Notes: a model not told the origin generated them from the letters alone. A DNA stretch of 64,000 nucleotides from Foetidibacter luteolus (GCF_009650435.1 NZ_VVIP01000089.1:1-64000), one strand, 5' to 3'; shown: positions 16,051-24,728, counted from the stretch's first letter. Made by a program: numbers and translations.

Positions 16051-16069
16051 TATGTTCCTCAGGAACATA
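16051..16069. promoter_or_regulatory. 19-bp palindrome TATGTTCCTCAGGAACATA
   Basis: A 9+1+9 perfect palindrome lies 35 bp beyond the stop of the reductase gene on the - strand. An extra half-site GGAACATA occurs at 16013-16020. No T-run follows on either strand, so it is not a typical terminator. It could be an operator or recombinase-binding site at the array border; function unproven. Confidence 0.4.
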
Positions 16070-16103
16070 ACAAGCGCCTGCGATTATTCTACTTGATTCT
16101 ATC

Positions 16104-17147
16104 TTAAAACCTTATTACCACATTGCCGTTTACCGGGTAACCCTGGCAGGTTAATACCCGGCCTGCGGCCACTTCATCATCGGTAAGAATTTCGTTGTAA
16201 GCCATCCACACCTGCCCGCGGGTACATGTGGCGGCACAACTGCCGCAGCGCCCAGCCTGGCAACTATAGGGCAATTGTATTTGCTGCTTTTTGGCGGCGG
16301 AAAGTATATTATCAGGATATTGAACAGTTAGAATGTGCACCCTGTTGTTAATGTGAATTTCCGCTTCATGCGGGGCTGTATCCGGCGGTTTGGGTTTATG
16401 AATACGGGGCAGCATGCTAAAGTCTTCCTTGTGCAGGTGCTGTGGCGGTACAGATTCCGTAAGCAGCGTAATCATTATCATTTGCATATACACAAACGGC
16501 CCGCACATGTAAAAAAGGGTGTGCTTCCTGTCAACATTGTACTCCTGCAGTAATTGCAATAGCAACCAGTTGCTCAGCCTGCTTTTGTACACGTCACGGA
16601 TGTTACTGAACAGGTAACGTACCTTAAAACGGCCGGTAAATTCTTTTTCCATTTGCTGCAAACGCTCGTAAAAAATGGCATCCTGCGGGCTGCGGTTGCT
16701 GTACACCAATACAATGGGCAACTGGGTTGTATGCAATGCCGTTTTTACCAGGGAAAATACAGGCGTTATACCACTGCCTGCCGCGAAAAAGAAAAGGCAA
16801 CTGGTACCACTAAAATTTTCCGGCAGCCTGAAGTACCCGGAAATGCCTGACGTGGTAAGGATATCGCCTGGCTGCAAATGGTTCAGCATGTGGCGTGAGT
16901 ATGCGCCGTTTTCAACCCGCTTTACCGTCACCTGCATGGCTTCCTGCAGCGCCGGCGACGAAGAGAAGGAATAGGAACGCCTGTCCTGTCCGTTGGCTTT
17001 TTCAAAAACAAACGTTATGAACTGCCCCGGCGAATATGCCGGCTGCCACCCGTGCATGGGCAATAACTCAAATGTTTTGGCATCGTTTGTTTCCTCGATT
17101 ATTTTGGTAATGGCTACCTGTTGGTATATAGATGTATCGCCGCTCAT
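16104..17147 (-). CDS. FNR-family NAD(P)H reductase with C-terminal 2Fe-2S ferredoxin domain
   Basis: This 347-residue cytoplasmic flavoprotein reductase has an FAD-binding domain with RRSYSFSSSP (residues 57-66), an NAD(P)-binding domain with FFAAGSGITPVFSL, and a plant-type ferredoxin domain at the C-terminus with CQAGRCGSCAATC plus a later Cys (LTCQGYP). This layout matches PaaE/HmpX-type reductases that pass electrons from NAD(P)H through FAD to a 2Fe-2S centre and on to an oxygenase or other acceptor. No phenylacetate genes are nearby, so the partner is unknown. It starts 6 bp after the VOC gene and is probably co-transcribed with it. Confidence 0.85.
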   Translation of the reverse strand: MSGDTSIYQQVAITKIIEETNDAKTFELLPMHGWQPAYSPGQFITFVFEKANGQDRRSYSFSSSPALQEAMQVTVKRVENGAYSRHMLNHLQPGDILTTSGISGYFRLPENFSGTSCLFFFAAGSGITPVFSLVKTALHTTQLPIVLVYSNRSPQDAIFYERLQQMEKEFTGRFKVRYLFSNIRDVYKSRLSNWLLLQLLQEYNVDRKHTLFYMCGPFVYMQMIMITLLTESVPPQHLHKEDFSMLPRIHKPKPPDTAPHEAEIHINNRVHILTVQYPDNILSAAKKQQIQLPYSCQAGRCGSCAATCTRGQVWMAYNEILTDDEVAAGRVLTCQGYPVNGNVVIRF

Positions 17148-17153
17148 AGCAGC

Positions 17154-17804
17154 CTAAAAATAAACGGTTTTATTTATTCCATCCTGCGTGTAATTAACTT
17201 CCAGCGGAAAATGCTGCGCTTTCTTATCGCTCATAAACCATACCCGTTCTTCGGGCACAGTTATAAAAAGGCCATGCTCATCGCCGAGGGCGTTAAAGTT
17301 TTCATGGTTACCTTTCCAAAAAGGTATTTGCAGCGTTTGTGTTATGTAACTATAAGTGGTGGCGTAATCTTTTGCCACTACGCCTGTTTCACTTATTTCA
17401 AGAAAAGAGCCAGGGTTAAAATCTTCTGCAGAAGTGTTGCCAAGGTTATGCCTCGCAATCAGCTCAACAAGATTGCCGGCCGGGTCATAAAAATACATGG
17501 CATGGGCGTTCCAGTCTGTAAAGTCAAGTATTTCATTGCTGGTACCTGGTTCTGTTAGCAGGGTGATATTCTTTTGCTTTAACCAGTCCGCGGCCTGCAA
17601 GTACCGGTTCTCAGGAATGTTCCAGGCAAAGTGATAGAAAGGGTGGCCGGTATCAGTAACCTCAAAACGTAAGGTGCTTGCGCCGGTAAGCAGCTCAAAA
17701 GAGCGGTCATCCCTATAGTGAATGTACAAGCCCAGCACATTGCTGTAAAATTCATGCAGCTCTGTTAACCTGCTTGTTTGCAGGGTTATTTTTTGAAAAC
17801 GCAT
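17154..17804 (-). CDS. VOC-family (glyoxalase/dioxygenase-fold) protein
   Basis: This 216-residue protein starts at the ATG at 17804; a TTG at 17825 would add seven residues. The N-terminal MRFQKITLQTSRLTELHEFYSNVLGL is a standard vicinal-oxygen-chelate start. Metal-ligand-type residues appear in GHPFYHFAWNIPE and MYFYDPAGNLVELIAR, and a second, more divergent module follows. The substrate is not identifiable; relatives include glyoxalases and extradiol dioxygenases. Six bases separate it from the reductase gene, so the two form a transcription unit and could act on the same compound. Confidence 0.8.
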   Translation of the reverse strand: MRFQKITLQTSRLTELHEFYSNVLGLYIHYRDDRSFELLTGASTLRFEVTDTGHPFYHFAWNIPENRYLQAADWLKQKNITLLTEPGTSNEILDFTDWNAHAMYFYDPAGNLVELIARHNLGNTSAEDFNPGSFLEISETGVVAKDYATTYSYITQTLQIPFWKGNHENFNALGDEHGLFITVPEERVWFMSDKKAQHFPLEVNYTQDGINKTVYF

Positions 17805-17872
17805 AAGGCTTATTTTATCAGCCAAGTTATGGTTTATCCCGCGTTGCTGCCTATGGCGGCAACAGATTATCT

Positions 17873-17960
17873 ACCCGGGGCTGAAAAGCCGCCCAAGGGA
17901 CCAACCGATGAAAGGATTGCGACGCAACGAAGTTCCCACAAGGATATATCGCTGGTACCA
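17873..17960. repeat. Dispersed repeat family 2, copy 1 (about 85 bp)
   Basis: It shares GAAAGGATTGCGACGCAACG and flanks (GGGCTGAAAAGCCGCCCAA..., ...GGATATATCGCTGGTA) with 36111-36197. Shorter relatives containing GCGACGCAA occur near 22750 and 52640. Next to it, 17966-18004 is a short tandem run of GTGAATG/GTGAGTG units. Confidence 0.65.
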
Positions 17961-18081
17961 TGATCGTGAATGGTGAATGGTGAGTGGTGAATGGTGAGTG
18001 GGGGCAAAGTTGTCACGTCCAACATCTTACATTCCAAAGTACTTCGTACTTCGTAACTCGTACTTGCTCACATCTACCCCT

Positions 18082-19188
18082 TTATTTGGCGCCCATTTTT
18101 GTGTTATAAATCTCGTCTGTAAGCCCATCTGAGGAAGCGTCATCGCCCAGTTGCCAAAACATTATGCCGTTGAGGCCTTTGTCGATGGCATATTGTGTTT
18201 TTAAACGGATGGAATGCTTGTCATCAAAACTGGCCAGTTCTTTTTTAGCCGCGTTAAACATAAAAGGCGCCTGGGCCACTTCGTCCCAATGATATGTGAA
18301 ACCATTGGCAGGGCTTAATTTGGTAACGAACTCTTTATAGGACACACCATAGATGAATTTTCCCGGGCGGTATAAGCCGTTATTAACGGTATCGTTGGCC
18401 TGGTAAACACGGGCATACATAGCTGCGCCAACCACCAGTTTGTTTTTGGGTACCCCCATAGATTCCAATATGGTTACACAATGGTCTGTTGACTCAACCT
18501 GCTGCGGCGATGAATACAGGGGCGTATGGTGACCTGTAACAGTAGTATAGCCATTCACCAGGTCGTACGTCATCAGGTTAACTTTATCAATCAGTGGCAT
18601 TACCTTATCCCACTCAATAGATTCCTGCAAAAATTTGGTAAAGCCGCCTGCCGCAAAACTAATTTCATGCTTAGGGCCTAGTGATGAACGCAAAGCCTGC
18701 ACCAGCTTTGTAAAACTGGGCTTGTCTTCCGGCAGGTACTGGTGACCAGGATGGCCTTCAATTGCGGGATATTCCCAGTCCAGGTCTATGCCATCCGTAC
18801 CAAAGTAATCGTTGACTTCTTTGGTGGATTGTGCAAATTCTGTTCTGCCCTCTTCGGTATTAAAAACAGCCGAACATTCCTTGCAACCGCCCCAGCCACC
18901 AAGGGAAAGGATTACTTTAAGCGAAGGGTTTCTTTTTTTAAGCCCTACCAGGTGTTTGATGGTAACTGTATCACGGGCATTATCTACATTAAGGCGGTTA
19001 CCTTTTAAATGGCAAAAGCTGTAAATGATATGCGTAAGCTTTTCAACAGGGTAAGCATCTATGCGCTTATCATCTCCATCGTAATAAGCAATAACACAGA
19101 TGTTCTTGTTTTTCTGGGCTAAACAGAAAAAAGGCGTAGCGAAAATGAACAAAGCCAGTAAAAGCTTTGGGTTAGCAAATATTTTCAT
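18082..19188 (-). CDS. GH18 chitinase-like secreted enzyme
   Basis: This 368-residue protein starts at the ATG at 19188; the frame is open further upstream but encodes no plausible signal there. A signal peptide (LLLALFIFATPFFCLAQ) precedes a GH18 barrel. The SxGG strand is SLGGWG (95-100), and the catalytic DGIDLDWE motif is at 132-139, with Glu139 as the acid. MTYDL and the terminal MFWQLGDD also fit the family. It probably hydrolyses beta-1,4-GlcNAc linkages in chitin or peptidoglycan-like substrates outside the cytoplasm. It is monocistronic on the - strand. Confidence 0.9.
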   Translation of the reverse strand: MKIFANPKLLLALFIFATPFFCLAQKNKNICVIAYYDGDDKRIDAYPVEKLTHIIYSFCHLKGNRLNVDNARDTVTIKHLVGLKKRNPSLKVILSLGGWGGCKECSAVFNTEEGRTEFAQSTKEVNDYFGTDGIDLDWEYPAIEGHPGHQYLPEDKPSFTKLVQALRSSLGPKHEISFAAGGFTKFLQESIEWDKVMPLIDKVNLMTYDLVNGYTTVTGHHTPLYSSPQQVESTDHCVTILESMGVPKNKLVVGAAMYARVYQANDTVNNGLYRPGKFIYGVSYKEFVTKLSPANGFTYHWDEVAQAPFMFNAAKKELASFDDKHSIRLKTQYAIDKGLNGIMFWQLGDDASSDGLTDEIYNTKMGAK

Positions 19189-19387
19189 GAAGGAAATTTT
19201 TTGCGAAAATAACGCAGTGCAGTTTAGGGCTGCATATTTTTTTAAGCAAGGTATATACAACATAACCAACCTGTTATACCGGCAGCCGGGCACAGGTTGT
19301 TTTACAATACATGCGGTAAAAAACACAGCCCAAAACATTTTTACATCATTTCGGTCAGGCCGTGGCGTGTTCGCCTTAAGGCGATGC

Positions 19388-19395
19388 TACTTTTG
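19388..19395 (+). promoter_or_regulatory. Candidate Bacteroidota -7 box TACTTTTG
   Basis: It matches TAnnTTTG about 100 bp upstream of the start at 19495. A convincing -33 TTTG at the usual spacing is not obvious, so this is a weak promoter call. Confidence 0.35.
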
Positions 19396-19494
19396 TACTT
19401 TAATCATTGTGCGCATGATTGAGGCCGCAGTACCAGCAGCAACCAAAAAAACCAAAACTGCACCATTCAATCCCTGCACTTTAAAAAAATTATC

Positions 19495-20298
19495 ATGAAA
19501 AAGATTTTATTGCTAACGTTATTCTGTAGCATTGGCACACTGCTGCACCACGAGGCGCAGGCACAAGGCTTCTTAAAAAAGCTGAAAGACAAAGCCAACA
19601 AAGCGGTTGACAAAGCCCTGGACAAAAAAGTAGAAGAAAAAACAGGCATCCCTTCTGACGACTCTACCGACAACACCAACCCCTCCTCCCCTTCTTCAAG
19701 AAAAGGCAAGCCCACCAACAGAACTGGTGAGGGCTTAAAAAATTCCACACCGCCTGATGTGCAGGCACAGATTACTGATGCTGAAAAAGCCCATACAGAA
19801 GGCAACTTCAGCGATGCACGCTACGCCATTCAGCAGGCCTTGCTGGGCGTTGAAATACAGATTGGCAGGGAGATACTTGCTTCGCTGCCGGCTACCATTA
19901 ACGGCATGGCCAAAGACACCATGGAAAACCGTGTGGTAAGCACTCAATGGGGCTGGAGCAACCTTACCATACAAAGCGCTTACAAAAAGGGCGAAGACCA
20001 GCAACTGAACATTTCCATAGGCAACAACAGCTTTTACTCAGGCCTGGTTAATGTGTACTTCAACAACACTTACATACAGGGCAATGGCGAACAACAGAAC
20101 GTAAAACAGGTAAAGGTAAAAGGCTATAAATCATTGATACAGTTTGACGAAAGCAAGGGCTACACCTTACTGGTGCCCCTGGGCCAGACATCTTTGATAG
20201 CTTTTGAATGCATCAACTTTGCCAACGAGCAGGAAGTAATGACCGCGGCCAGCGCTTTTGATATTGACGGCATCAAAAAAATGCTGGGGGAACAGTAA
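19495..20298 (+). CDS. Secreted hypothetical protein, paralogue of the next gene
   Basis: This 267-residue protein has signal peptide MKKILLLTLFCSIGTLLHHEAQAQ, a basic amphipathic stretch (GFLKKLKDKANKAVDKALDKKVEEK), a low-complexity Ser/Pro/Asn linker (residues 52-84) and a C-terminal domain of about 180 residues. That domain shares the pattern DARYAIQQALLGVEIQIGREILASLPA with the neighbour at 20424 (DAHFALQQMLQDVEVTIGKEVIKLLPA). The family is common in Bacteroidota but has no known function to me. It is likely periplasmic. The two genes are tandem duplicates separated by 125 bp. Confidence 0.75.
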   Translation: MKKILLLTLFCSIGTLLHHEAQAQGFLKKLKDKANKAVDKALDKKVEEKTGIPSDDSTDNTNPSSPSSRKGKPTNRTGEGLKNSTPPDVQAQITDAEKAHTEGNFSDARYAIQQALLGVEIQIGREILASLPATINGMAKDTMENRVVSTQWGWSNLTIQSAYKKGEDQQLNISIGNNSFYSGLVNVYFNNTYIQGNGEQQNVKQVKVKGYKSLIQFDESKGYTLLVPLGQTSLIAFECINFANEQEVMTAASAFDIDGIKKMLGEQ

Positions 20299-20423
20299 AA
20301 CAGCCGCGAGCCTTTAGCCACGAGCTATGAGCTACGAGCTACCGGTTACAGGTTTTGGCTCATAGCTCGCAACTCATAGCTCATAACTCACAGCTCATCA
20401 TCAACCATACAAACTTATTCAAC
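20299..20423. repeat. Imperfect palindromic repeat between paralogues
   Basis: The units GAGCTATGAGCTACGAGCTA and GGCTCATAGCTCGCAACTCA recur in opposite orientation, building a long imperfect hairpin around 20320-20399. It could stabilise the upstream transcript or attenuate transcription between the two paralogues. The repeats are simple AGCTATG-type words, so slippage is also possible. Confidence 0.55.
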
Positions 20424-21026
20424 ATGAAACGCATTATAATAGCAACAATAACCATGCTGGCCACTTATACAGTACAGGCGCAGCAGGATTTTAAAACCTA
20501 TGTATCCACGGCAAAAACATCTTACAGCGCAGGCAAGCTGGAAGATGCCCACTTTGCCCTTCAGCAAATGCTGCAGGATGTGGAGGTAACCATTGGCAAA
20601 GAAGTAATTAAATTATTGCCCGCTAAAATGGACACGCTTGAAACTGATGCCCGTGAAGACCGGGTTACCGGCAACGTTAGTTTTGTTGGCGCTACCATAC
20701 ACCGCACTTATGGCAAATTTGATAAAAGGGCAGAGCTGGATATTGTAAACAACTCCCCGCTGCTGGGTTCTCTCAACGCTTTTTTAACCTCGCCTATGCT
20801 GGGCGGCCTGATGAACGATGGCAAATCTAAAACCGTAAAAGTGCAGGGTTACAAGGCCAGGCTGGAAAAAGAAGACAATGGCGACGGGCAGTTACCTTCC
20901 TACAAACTTGAAATTCCGTTCAACAATGCTTTGGTAACTTTCCGCATTGACAAAAGTTCTGAAACGGAAATACTCCACCTTGCCAACACCATTCCTTTAC
21001 CGCAAATTGCCAAGCTGATACAGTAA
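20424..21026 (+). CDS. Secreted hypothetical protein, paralogue of 19495-20298
   Basis: This 200-residue protein starts at the ATG at 20424 with signal peptide MKRIIIATITMLATYTVQAQ; the frame is open upstream through the repeat. The mature part is the same domain as the C-terminal part of the previous gene, without the basic and Ser/Pro linker. Shared landmarks are the LQQML...IGKEVIKLLP helix, a beta-rich middle with VKVQGYKARLEKED, and a final LPQIAKLIQ. Function unknown, probably periplasmic. A strong bidirectional terminator follows at 21051-21085. Confidence 0.75.
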   Translation: MKRIIIATITMLATYTVQAQQDFKTYVSTAKTSYSAGKLEDAHFALQQMLQDVEVTIGKEVIKLLPAKMDTLETDAREDRVTGNVSFVGATIHRTYGKFDKRAELDIVNNSPLLGSLNAFLTSPMLGGLMNDGKSKTVKVQGYKARLEKEDNGDGQLPSYKLEIPFNNALVTFRIDKSSETEILHLANTIPLPQIAKLIQ

Positions 21027-21050
21027 ACAACAATGGGGGGATTAAATATA

Positions 21051-21085
21051 AAAAGCCGCACGATTTAATCAAGTGCGGCTTTTTT
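21051..21085. terminator. Bidirectional intrinsic terminator
   Basis: The stem AAAAGCCGCAC / GTGCGGCTTTTTT has a short A/T-rich loop and lies between converging genes (20424-21026 on + and 21098-22501 on -). A runs and T runs on both sides allow termination from both directions. Confidence 0.85.
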
Positions 21086-21097
21086 ATTTTTTACCAG

Positions 21098-22501
21098 TTA
21101 AGGTTTTTTATCCTGCGGTTGTTTTTGCGGTGGCTTTTGTTGTGGTGGCCGTTGTTGAGGCGGACGCTGCTGCTGCGGGGGCCGTTGCTGTTGTGGCGGC
21201 CGCTGCCCCTGGGGCTGATTGGATTTTTGTTGTTGTGGTGGCCTTTGCTGTTGCGGGGGCTTTTGTTGTGGTGGCCGCTGCTGGCCGCGTTGGTTATTGC
21301 CGCCTCCGCCCTGCCGCTGCTCCCGGCTTTCGCGGTTATCGCCGCCACGTTGCTCACGCCCTTCATTGCCAGTGCCACGTTGTTCCCTTTCACGGTCTTT
21401 TCTTTTTTTGCTGCCCCTTTCCAGGCTGCGCAGGCTTATTTGCCCAACCAGTTCTACAAACTGGTGTTCCACTTCTTTGGTTTTACTGCTTACCAGCTCT
21501 ACCGGTTGTAAAGCTTCTACCTTTATTCCCTGGGCGTTCTGGCGTTTAATTTCCTTTACGCGGGATATACTTAATGGGTACTGCTTATTGCTTTCCGGCA
21601 AAATATACCACATCAGGTTTTTAAAAATATCCTTCTTTATCAGCGTGGCATTGCCTTTTATGGTTTCCAGAGATTCTGCGTTGTCAGGAAAATGCTGCAG
21701 CGCATCCAGGTAAGTATCCAGCTCGTAGTTAAGGCAGCATTTTAAACGGCCGCACTGTCCGCTTAATTTAGTTTGGTTGATAGACAGGTTCTGATACCTG
21801 GCGGCAGTAGTGGTAACGCTCTTAAAATCGCTTAACCAGGTGCTGCAGCAAAGCTCCCTGCCGCAACTGCCAATGCCGCCCACTTTGGCTGCCTCCTGGC
21901 GTATGCCAATCTGTTTCATTTCCACTTTCACCTTAAACTCCGAAGCGAAAATTTTAATCATTTCCCTAAAATCAACCCTGTCTTCGGCGGTATAAAAGAA
22001 AGTAGCTTTTTTGCCATCGGCCTGAAACTCCACTTCAATCAGTTTCATTTCCAGCTTTAACTGCCGGGCAATGGCACGGCTGCGCATCAACGCTTCCTGT
22101 TCCCTGCTTTTATTGTAACGGTAAAACTCAAGGTCTTTATCGCCGCTGCGGCGCAATATTTTTTTAATCTCGTTGTTAAATTCGTCAACGCCTTTTTTCT
22201 TCATTTGCAGGCGCACCAGTTCACCCGTAAGCGATACTTCTCCCACATCAAAACCGCTTACGCCTTCAACGGTAACATATTCTCCCTTATCAAATTGCTG
22301 TAAACTAACATTCCTGAAAAATTCCTTTCTGCTGCCGCGGCTAAAGCTTACTTCCACAATCTTGCAACTGCTTTCCGCATCGCCAATAGGCAGGTTCCTT
22401 AGCCAGTCGTGTACATTCATCCTGTTGCAACTGCCTGTACTGCAGCCGCCATTGCTCTTGCATCCGTTAGGTTTGCCCGTTCCGCAACTACCACATCCCA
22501 T
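21098..22501 (-). CDS. PSP1-domain protein (RicT/YaaT-like) with Pro/Gln-rich tail
   Basis: This 467-residue cytoplasmic protein has a Cys-rich N-terminus (MGCGSCGTG, then CKSNGGCSTGSC) and a PSP1 domain with CGRELCCSTWL and CGRLKCCLNYE. In Bacillus, the relative RicT forms an Fe-S-containing complex affecting RNase Y and development; the role in Bacteroidota is not established. The last 100 residues are highly charged (SKKRKDREREQRG) and then a repetitive (R)PPQQ(Q)-type tail of about 60 residues, which is variable in length among such proteins and probably disordered. The gene is followed upstream by delta' of DNA polymerase III on the same strand. Confidence 0.85.
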   Translation of the reverse strand: MGCGSCGTGKPNGCKSNGGCSTGSCNRMNVHDWLRNLPIGDAESSCKIVEVSFSRGSRKEFFRNVSLQQFDKGEYVTVEGVSGFDVGEVSLTGELVRLQMKKKGVDEFNNEIKKILRRSGDKDLEFYRYNKSREQEALMRSRAIARQLKLEMKLIEVEFQADGKKATFFYTAEDRVDFREMIKIFASEFKVKVEMKQIGIRQEAAKVGGIGSCGRELCCSTWLSDFKSVTTTAARYQNLSINQTKLSGQCGRLKCCLNYELDTYLDALQHFPDNAESLETIKGNATLIKKDIFKNLMWYILPESNKQYPLSISRVKEIKRQNAQGIKVEALQPVELVSSKTKEVEHQFVELVGQISLRSLERGSKKRKDREREQRGTGNEGREQRGGDNRESREQRQGGGGNNQRGQQRPPQQKPPQQQRPPQQQKSNQPQGQRPPQQQRPPQQQRPPQQRPPQQKPPQKQPQDKKP

Positions 22502-22579
22502 AACTATCCTGTTTTTGAGATTCGCTGATTCAATAATAATTGTTCCGTTACGTGGAGAATATTTATGAGACGGACGGCA

Positions 22580-22620
22580 GTGCTGCTATTGGACTTCGTT
22601 GTGTCACTCACTTGTACGCC
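22580..22620 (+). repeat. Dispersed repeat family 3, copy 1
   Basis: It shares TTGTGTCACTCACTTGTAC and the preceding CTGCTATTGG-CTTC with 57203-57245 and, inverted, with 59268-59310. The rest of the 371-bp gap 22502-22872 has no gene; a related GCGACGCAA word occurs near 22750. Confidence 0.65.
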
Positions 22621-22872
22621 TTGTCCTTTCCTGAACAGGAAGAACACCTGGCTACGGTTTGCATTAACAGGTAATGCTATAATGTTTTAATATTCAATAT
22701 TCATTAGATGAACGCGGGGCTGCTGCCACGGGTTCAATCAGTACAAGAGTGCGACGCAAGGAACGATGCCATGCGCACAAAAGCCGGGTTCCAAAAAATC
22801 TCTCTCCACTTATATATGTTGAAAGCCCGTTATAGCCTATAAGTTTCAGAAACTTATGTGGCCAGGCAGGGC

Positions 22873-24093
22873 CTAATCTGCCAAAATTAGGGCTTTATCC
22901 TGAATGATATGGTACAATTTAATGGTAAGGGCATGAAAGAGCATTTTGGCGTTGGCATTGCGCTCTATGTAGTAGGCGGCCTTGTCAATTTCCTCAATCA
23001 TTACCTGTTGCTGGCTAACGGCTGCTATTTTGTTAAGCCGGGCGGCAAAATCCTTTTCATTGTCGGGCATTTGAACGCGTTCAGGCCCCATTACCCTAAG
23101 CCTGATGCTTTGCTCCAGCAAATGGTTAAAATAACGCAGGAACTGTTTTTGCTTTTCGCGGCCGAGCTTGCTTACATCATCAATCCATTTTACCTGAGCC
23201 ACGGGCCCACCTTTTAGTGTAGCATTCAACCAGTCACGCAACAGACCCTGCCAATCCTCTTCCGCATGCTGCAACATTTGCAGTGCATCATGGTAATTAC
23301 CTTCGGCAATACCTGCTACCTGCCGGGCTTTATCTGGCGGCGTACTATTGCGGGTTATCAGCGCCTCTTCAATATCTTTCGCATATAGCAGCGGCACTTT
23401 TACCAACTGGCACCGGCTTAAAATGGTGGGCAGAATCTGCTCCTCGTTTTCAGCCACCAATATGAACAAGGTATTCGCCGGCGGCTCTTCAATTAATTTT
23501 AACAGCTTGTTGCCTTCCTTACCCAGGTATTCCGGCATCCACAGCACCAGTATTTTGTATTCGCTTTCAAAACTTTTAAGGCTAAGTTTACGGATGATGT
23601 CGGCACATTCTTCAGAAGTAATGTTGCCCTGCTTGTTTTCTGCGCCAATAAACTGCAGCCAGTCGAAGGCATTACCGTAAGGATATAGTTTTATAAACTC
23701 CCTCCATTCGCTGATGTAATCTGTGCTGGTAGGCTTGTCGCCGCTTTTTTTGGGTATAACAGGATATGCGTAGTGGATATCCGGGTGTACCATGCCCTGC
23801 GCTTTAATGAATGCCGTTTGTTGCTGCATCCAGCCATCGGCAGCCTGGGGTGTGGCAGGCAGCACTACCTCAGCCGCGGCATCATCACCAAACAGAGATG
23901 CGCCGGCAGGTTTGGCTGCAGCAGCCCCCGCAGGATTTAAACTTACATAACTGGCAAAAGCCAGGGCCAGCGGTAAGGCGCCGGTGCCTTCTTTACCCAA
24001 AAACAGCAGGGCATGGCTTAGCCTGTTCTGGTTAACCATTTCTACCAGGTGCTGCTTAACTTCCTGCTGGCCTACAATATTTTGAAAAAGCAC
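22873..24093 (-). CDS. holB: DNA polymerase III delta'-like clamp-loader subunit
   Basis: This 406-residue AAA+ protein begins IVGQQEVKQHLVEMV...RLSHALLFLG as in delta'/tau subunits. The Walker A position reads GKEGTGALPLALAFA with no lysine, as expected for a non-ATP-binding delta'. The zinc-binding cysteines usual in this region are replaced by an Ala/Gly-rich insert (residues 54-80). Later landmarks are LLKLIEEPPANTLFILVAEN (sensor and helix region) and ILSRCQLVKVPLL with the SRC motif. It loads the sliding clamp together with tau/gamma and delta. The gene is followed by the PSP1 gene, a neighbour pair common in this phylum. Confidence 0.85.
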   Translation of the reverse strand: MLFQNIVGQQEVKQHLVEMVNQNRLSHALLFLGKEGTGALPLALAFASYVSLNPAGAAAAKPAGASLFGDDAAAEVVLPATPQAADGWMQQQTAFIKAQGMVHPDIHYAYPVIPKKSGDKPTSTDYISEWREFIKLYPYGNAFDWLQFIGAENKQGNITSEECADIIRKLSLKSFESEYKILVLWMPEYLGKEGNKLLKLIEEPPANTLFILVAENEEQILPTILSRCQLVKVPLLYAKDIEEALITRNSTPPDKARQVAGIAEGNYHDALQMLQHAEEDWQGLLRDWLNATLKGGPVAQVKWIDDVSKLGREKQKQFLRYFNHLLEQSIRLRVMGPERVQMPDNEKDFAARLNKIAAVSQQQVMIEEIDKAAYYIERNANAKMLFHALTIKLYHIIQDKALILAD

Positions 24094-24137
24094 GAATAAT
24101 TTGTTTTAGAATGCATAGATAGGGAATTTGTTTTTGT

Positions 24138-24155
24138 TGCCACGGAGGCACGGAA
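24138..24155 (+). repeat. 18-bp inverted repeat, left copy, framing the GxxExxY gene
   Basis: TGCCACGGAGGCACGGAA matches the reverse complement of 24768-24785 at 17 of 18 positions. Together they frame 648 bp containing only the GxxExxY gene. Confidence 0.75.
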
Positions 24156-24317
24156 AAATTATTTGCGGAGTAAGAGATGGCGCCAAGCGCAAAGGAATGC
24201 ACTTTGAAAATACGATGCCAGTGAGGAGTAAGGTAATCTTTGCTCTCTTTACTTGAACTGAAAAGATTAAACTTAGAGGCTTTTACAACTTTTACATCAT
24301 CCGTTTACCTGAAAACC

Positions 24318-24707
24318 ATGACAAAAATTAACCTGGACTATTTTCCATTAAAAAAAGAAACAGAGCTTATCATCCGTACCGGAATTGAAATACACAAAAC
24401 TCTTGGCTTTGGGTTTCTTGAAATTGTTTACAAAGACGCGTTTGAATATGAATTTACACTGGAAGGGTACCCTTATGAAAGAGAAAAACGATTTGAAGTA
24501 GCTTACAAGGGTATTCTATTACCACATCCTTTTAATGCAGACTTTGTAGTATTTGATTCGGTAATACTTGAAGTAAAGTCGAAAGAAGGTATAGCCAACG
24601 AAGACCTTGCACAAACAATAAATTACCTGAAATGCTCCGGTTGCAAAGTTGGCCTGATTTTAAATTTTGGACGCACCAAACTTGATATCAAGCGGATGGT
24701 TTTATAA
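24318..24707 (+). CDS. GxxExxY-family protein
   Basis: This 129-residue protein starts at the ATG at 24318. The family signature GFGFLEIVY (G-x-x-E-x-x-Y) is at residues 33-41, followed by the strand-helix pattern DFVVFDSVILEVKSKEG, which has the D...ExK arrangement of the PD-(D/E)XK nuclease fold, and ends with LILNFGRTKLDIKRMVL. The biochemical role of the family is unknown. It is framed by 18-bp inverted repeats and a hairpin (24729-24762), which suggests a small mobile unit. Neighbours run on the opposite strand. Confidence 0.85.
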   Translation: MTKINLDYFPLKKETELIIRTGIEIHKTLGFGFLEIVYKDAFEYEFTLEGYPYEREKRFEVAYKGILLPHPFNADFVVFDSVILEVKSKEGIANEDLAQTINYLKCSGCKVGLILNFGRTKLDIKRMVL

Positions 24708-24728
24708 GCAGAAGACAATTTCCAATAA

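Noticed and set aside
16051..16069. Palindrome as an intrinsic terminator
   Set aside because: No T-run follows on either strand, and the stem is A/T-rich at its base. It is kept only as an unexplained site.
16104..17147. Naming the reductase PaaE
   Set aside because: Domain layout fits, but no other phenylacetate-pathway gene is near, so only the domain-level call is kept.
18082..19338. Upstream extension of the chitinase by 50 residues
   Set aside because: The extension has no coding character, and the ATG at 19188 begins a proper signal peptide.
21073..21713. Overlapping + strand ORFs of 130-164 codons opposite the PSP1 gene
   Set aside because: They are frame shadows of the Pro/Gln-rich tail and the charged region; the composition is an artefact of the repeats.
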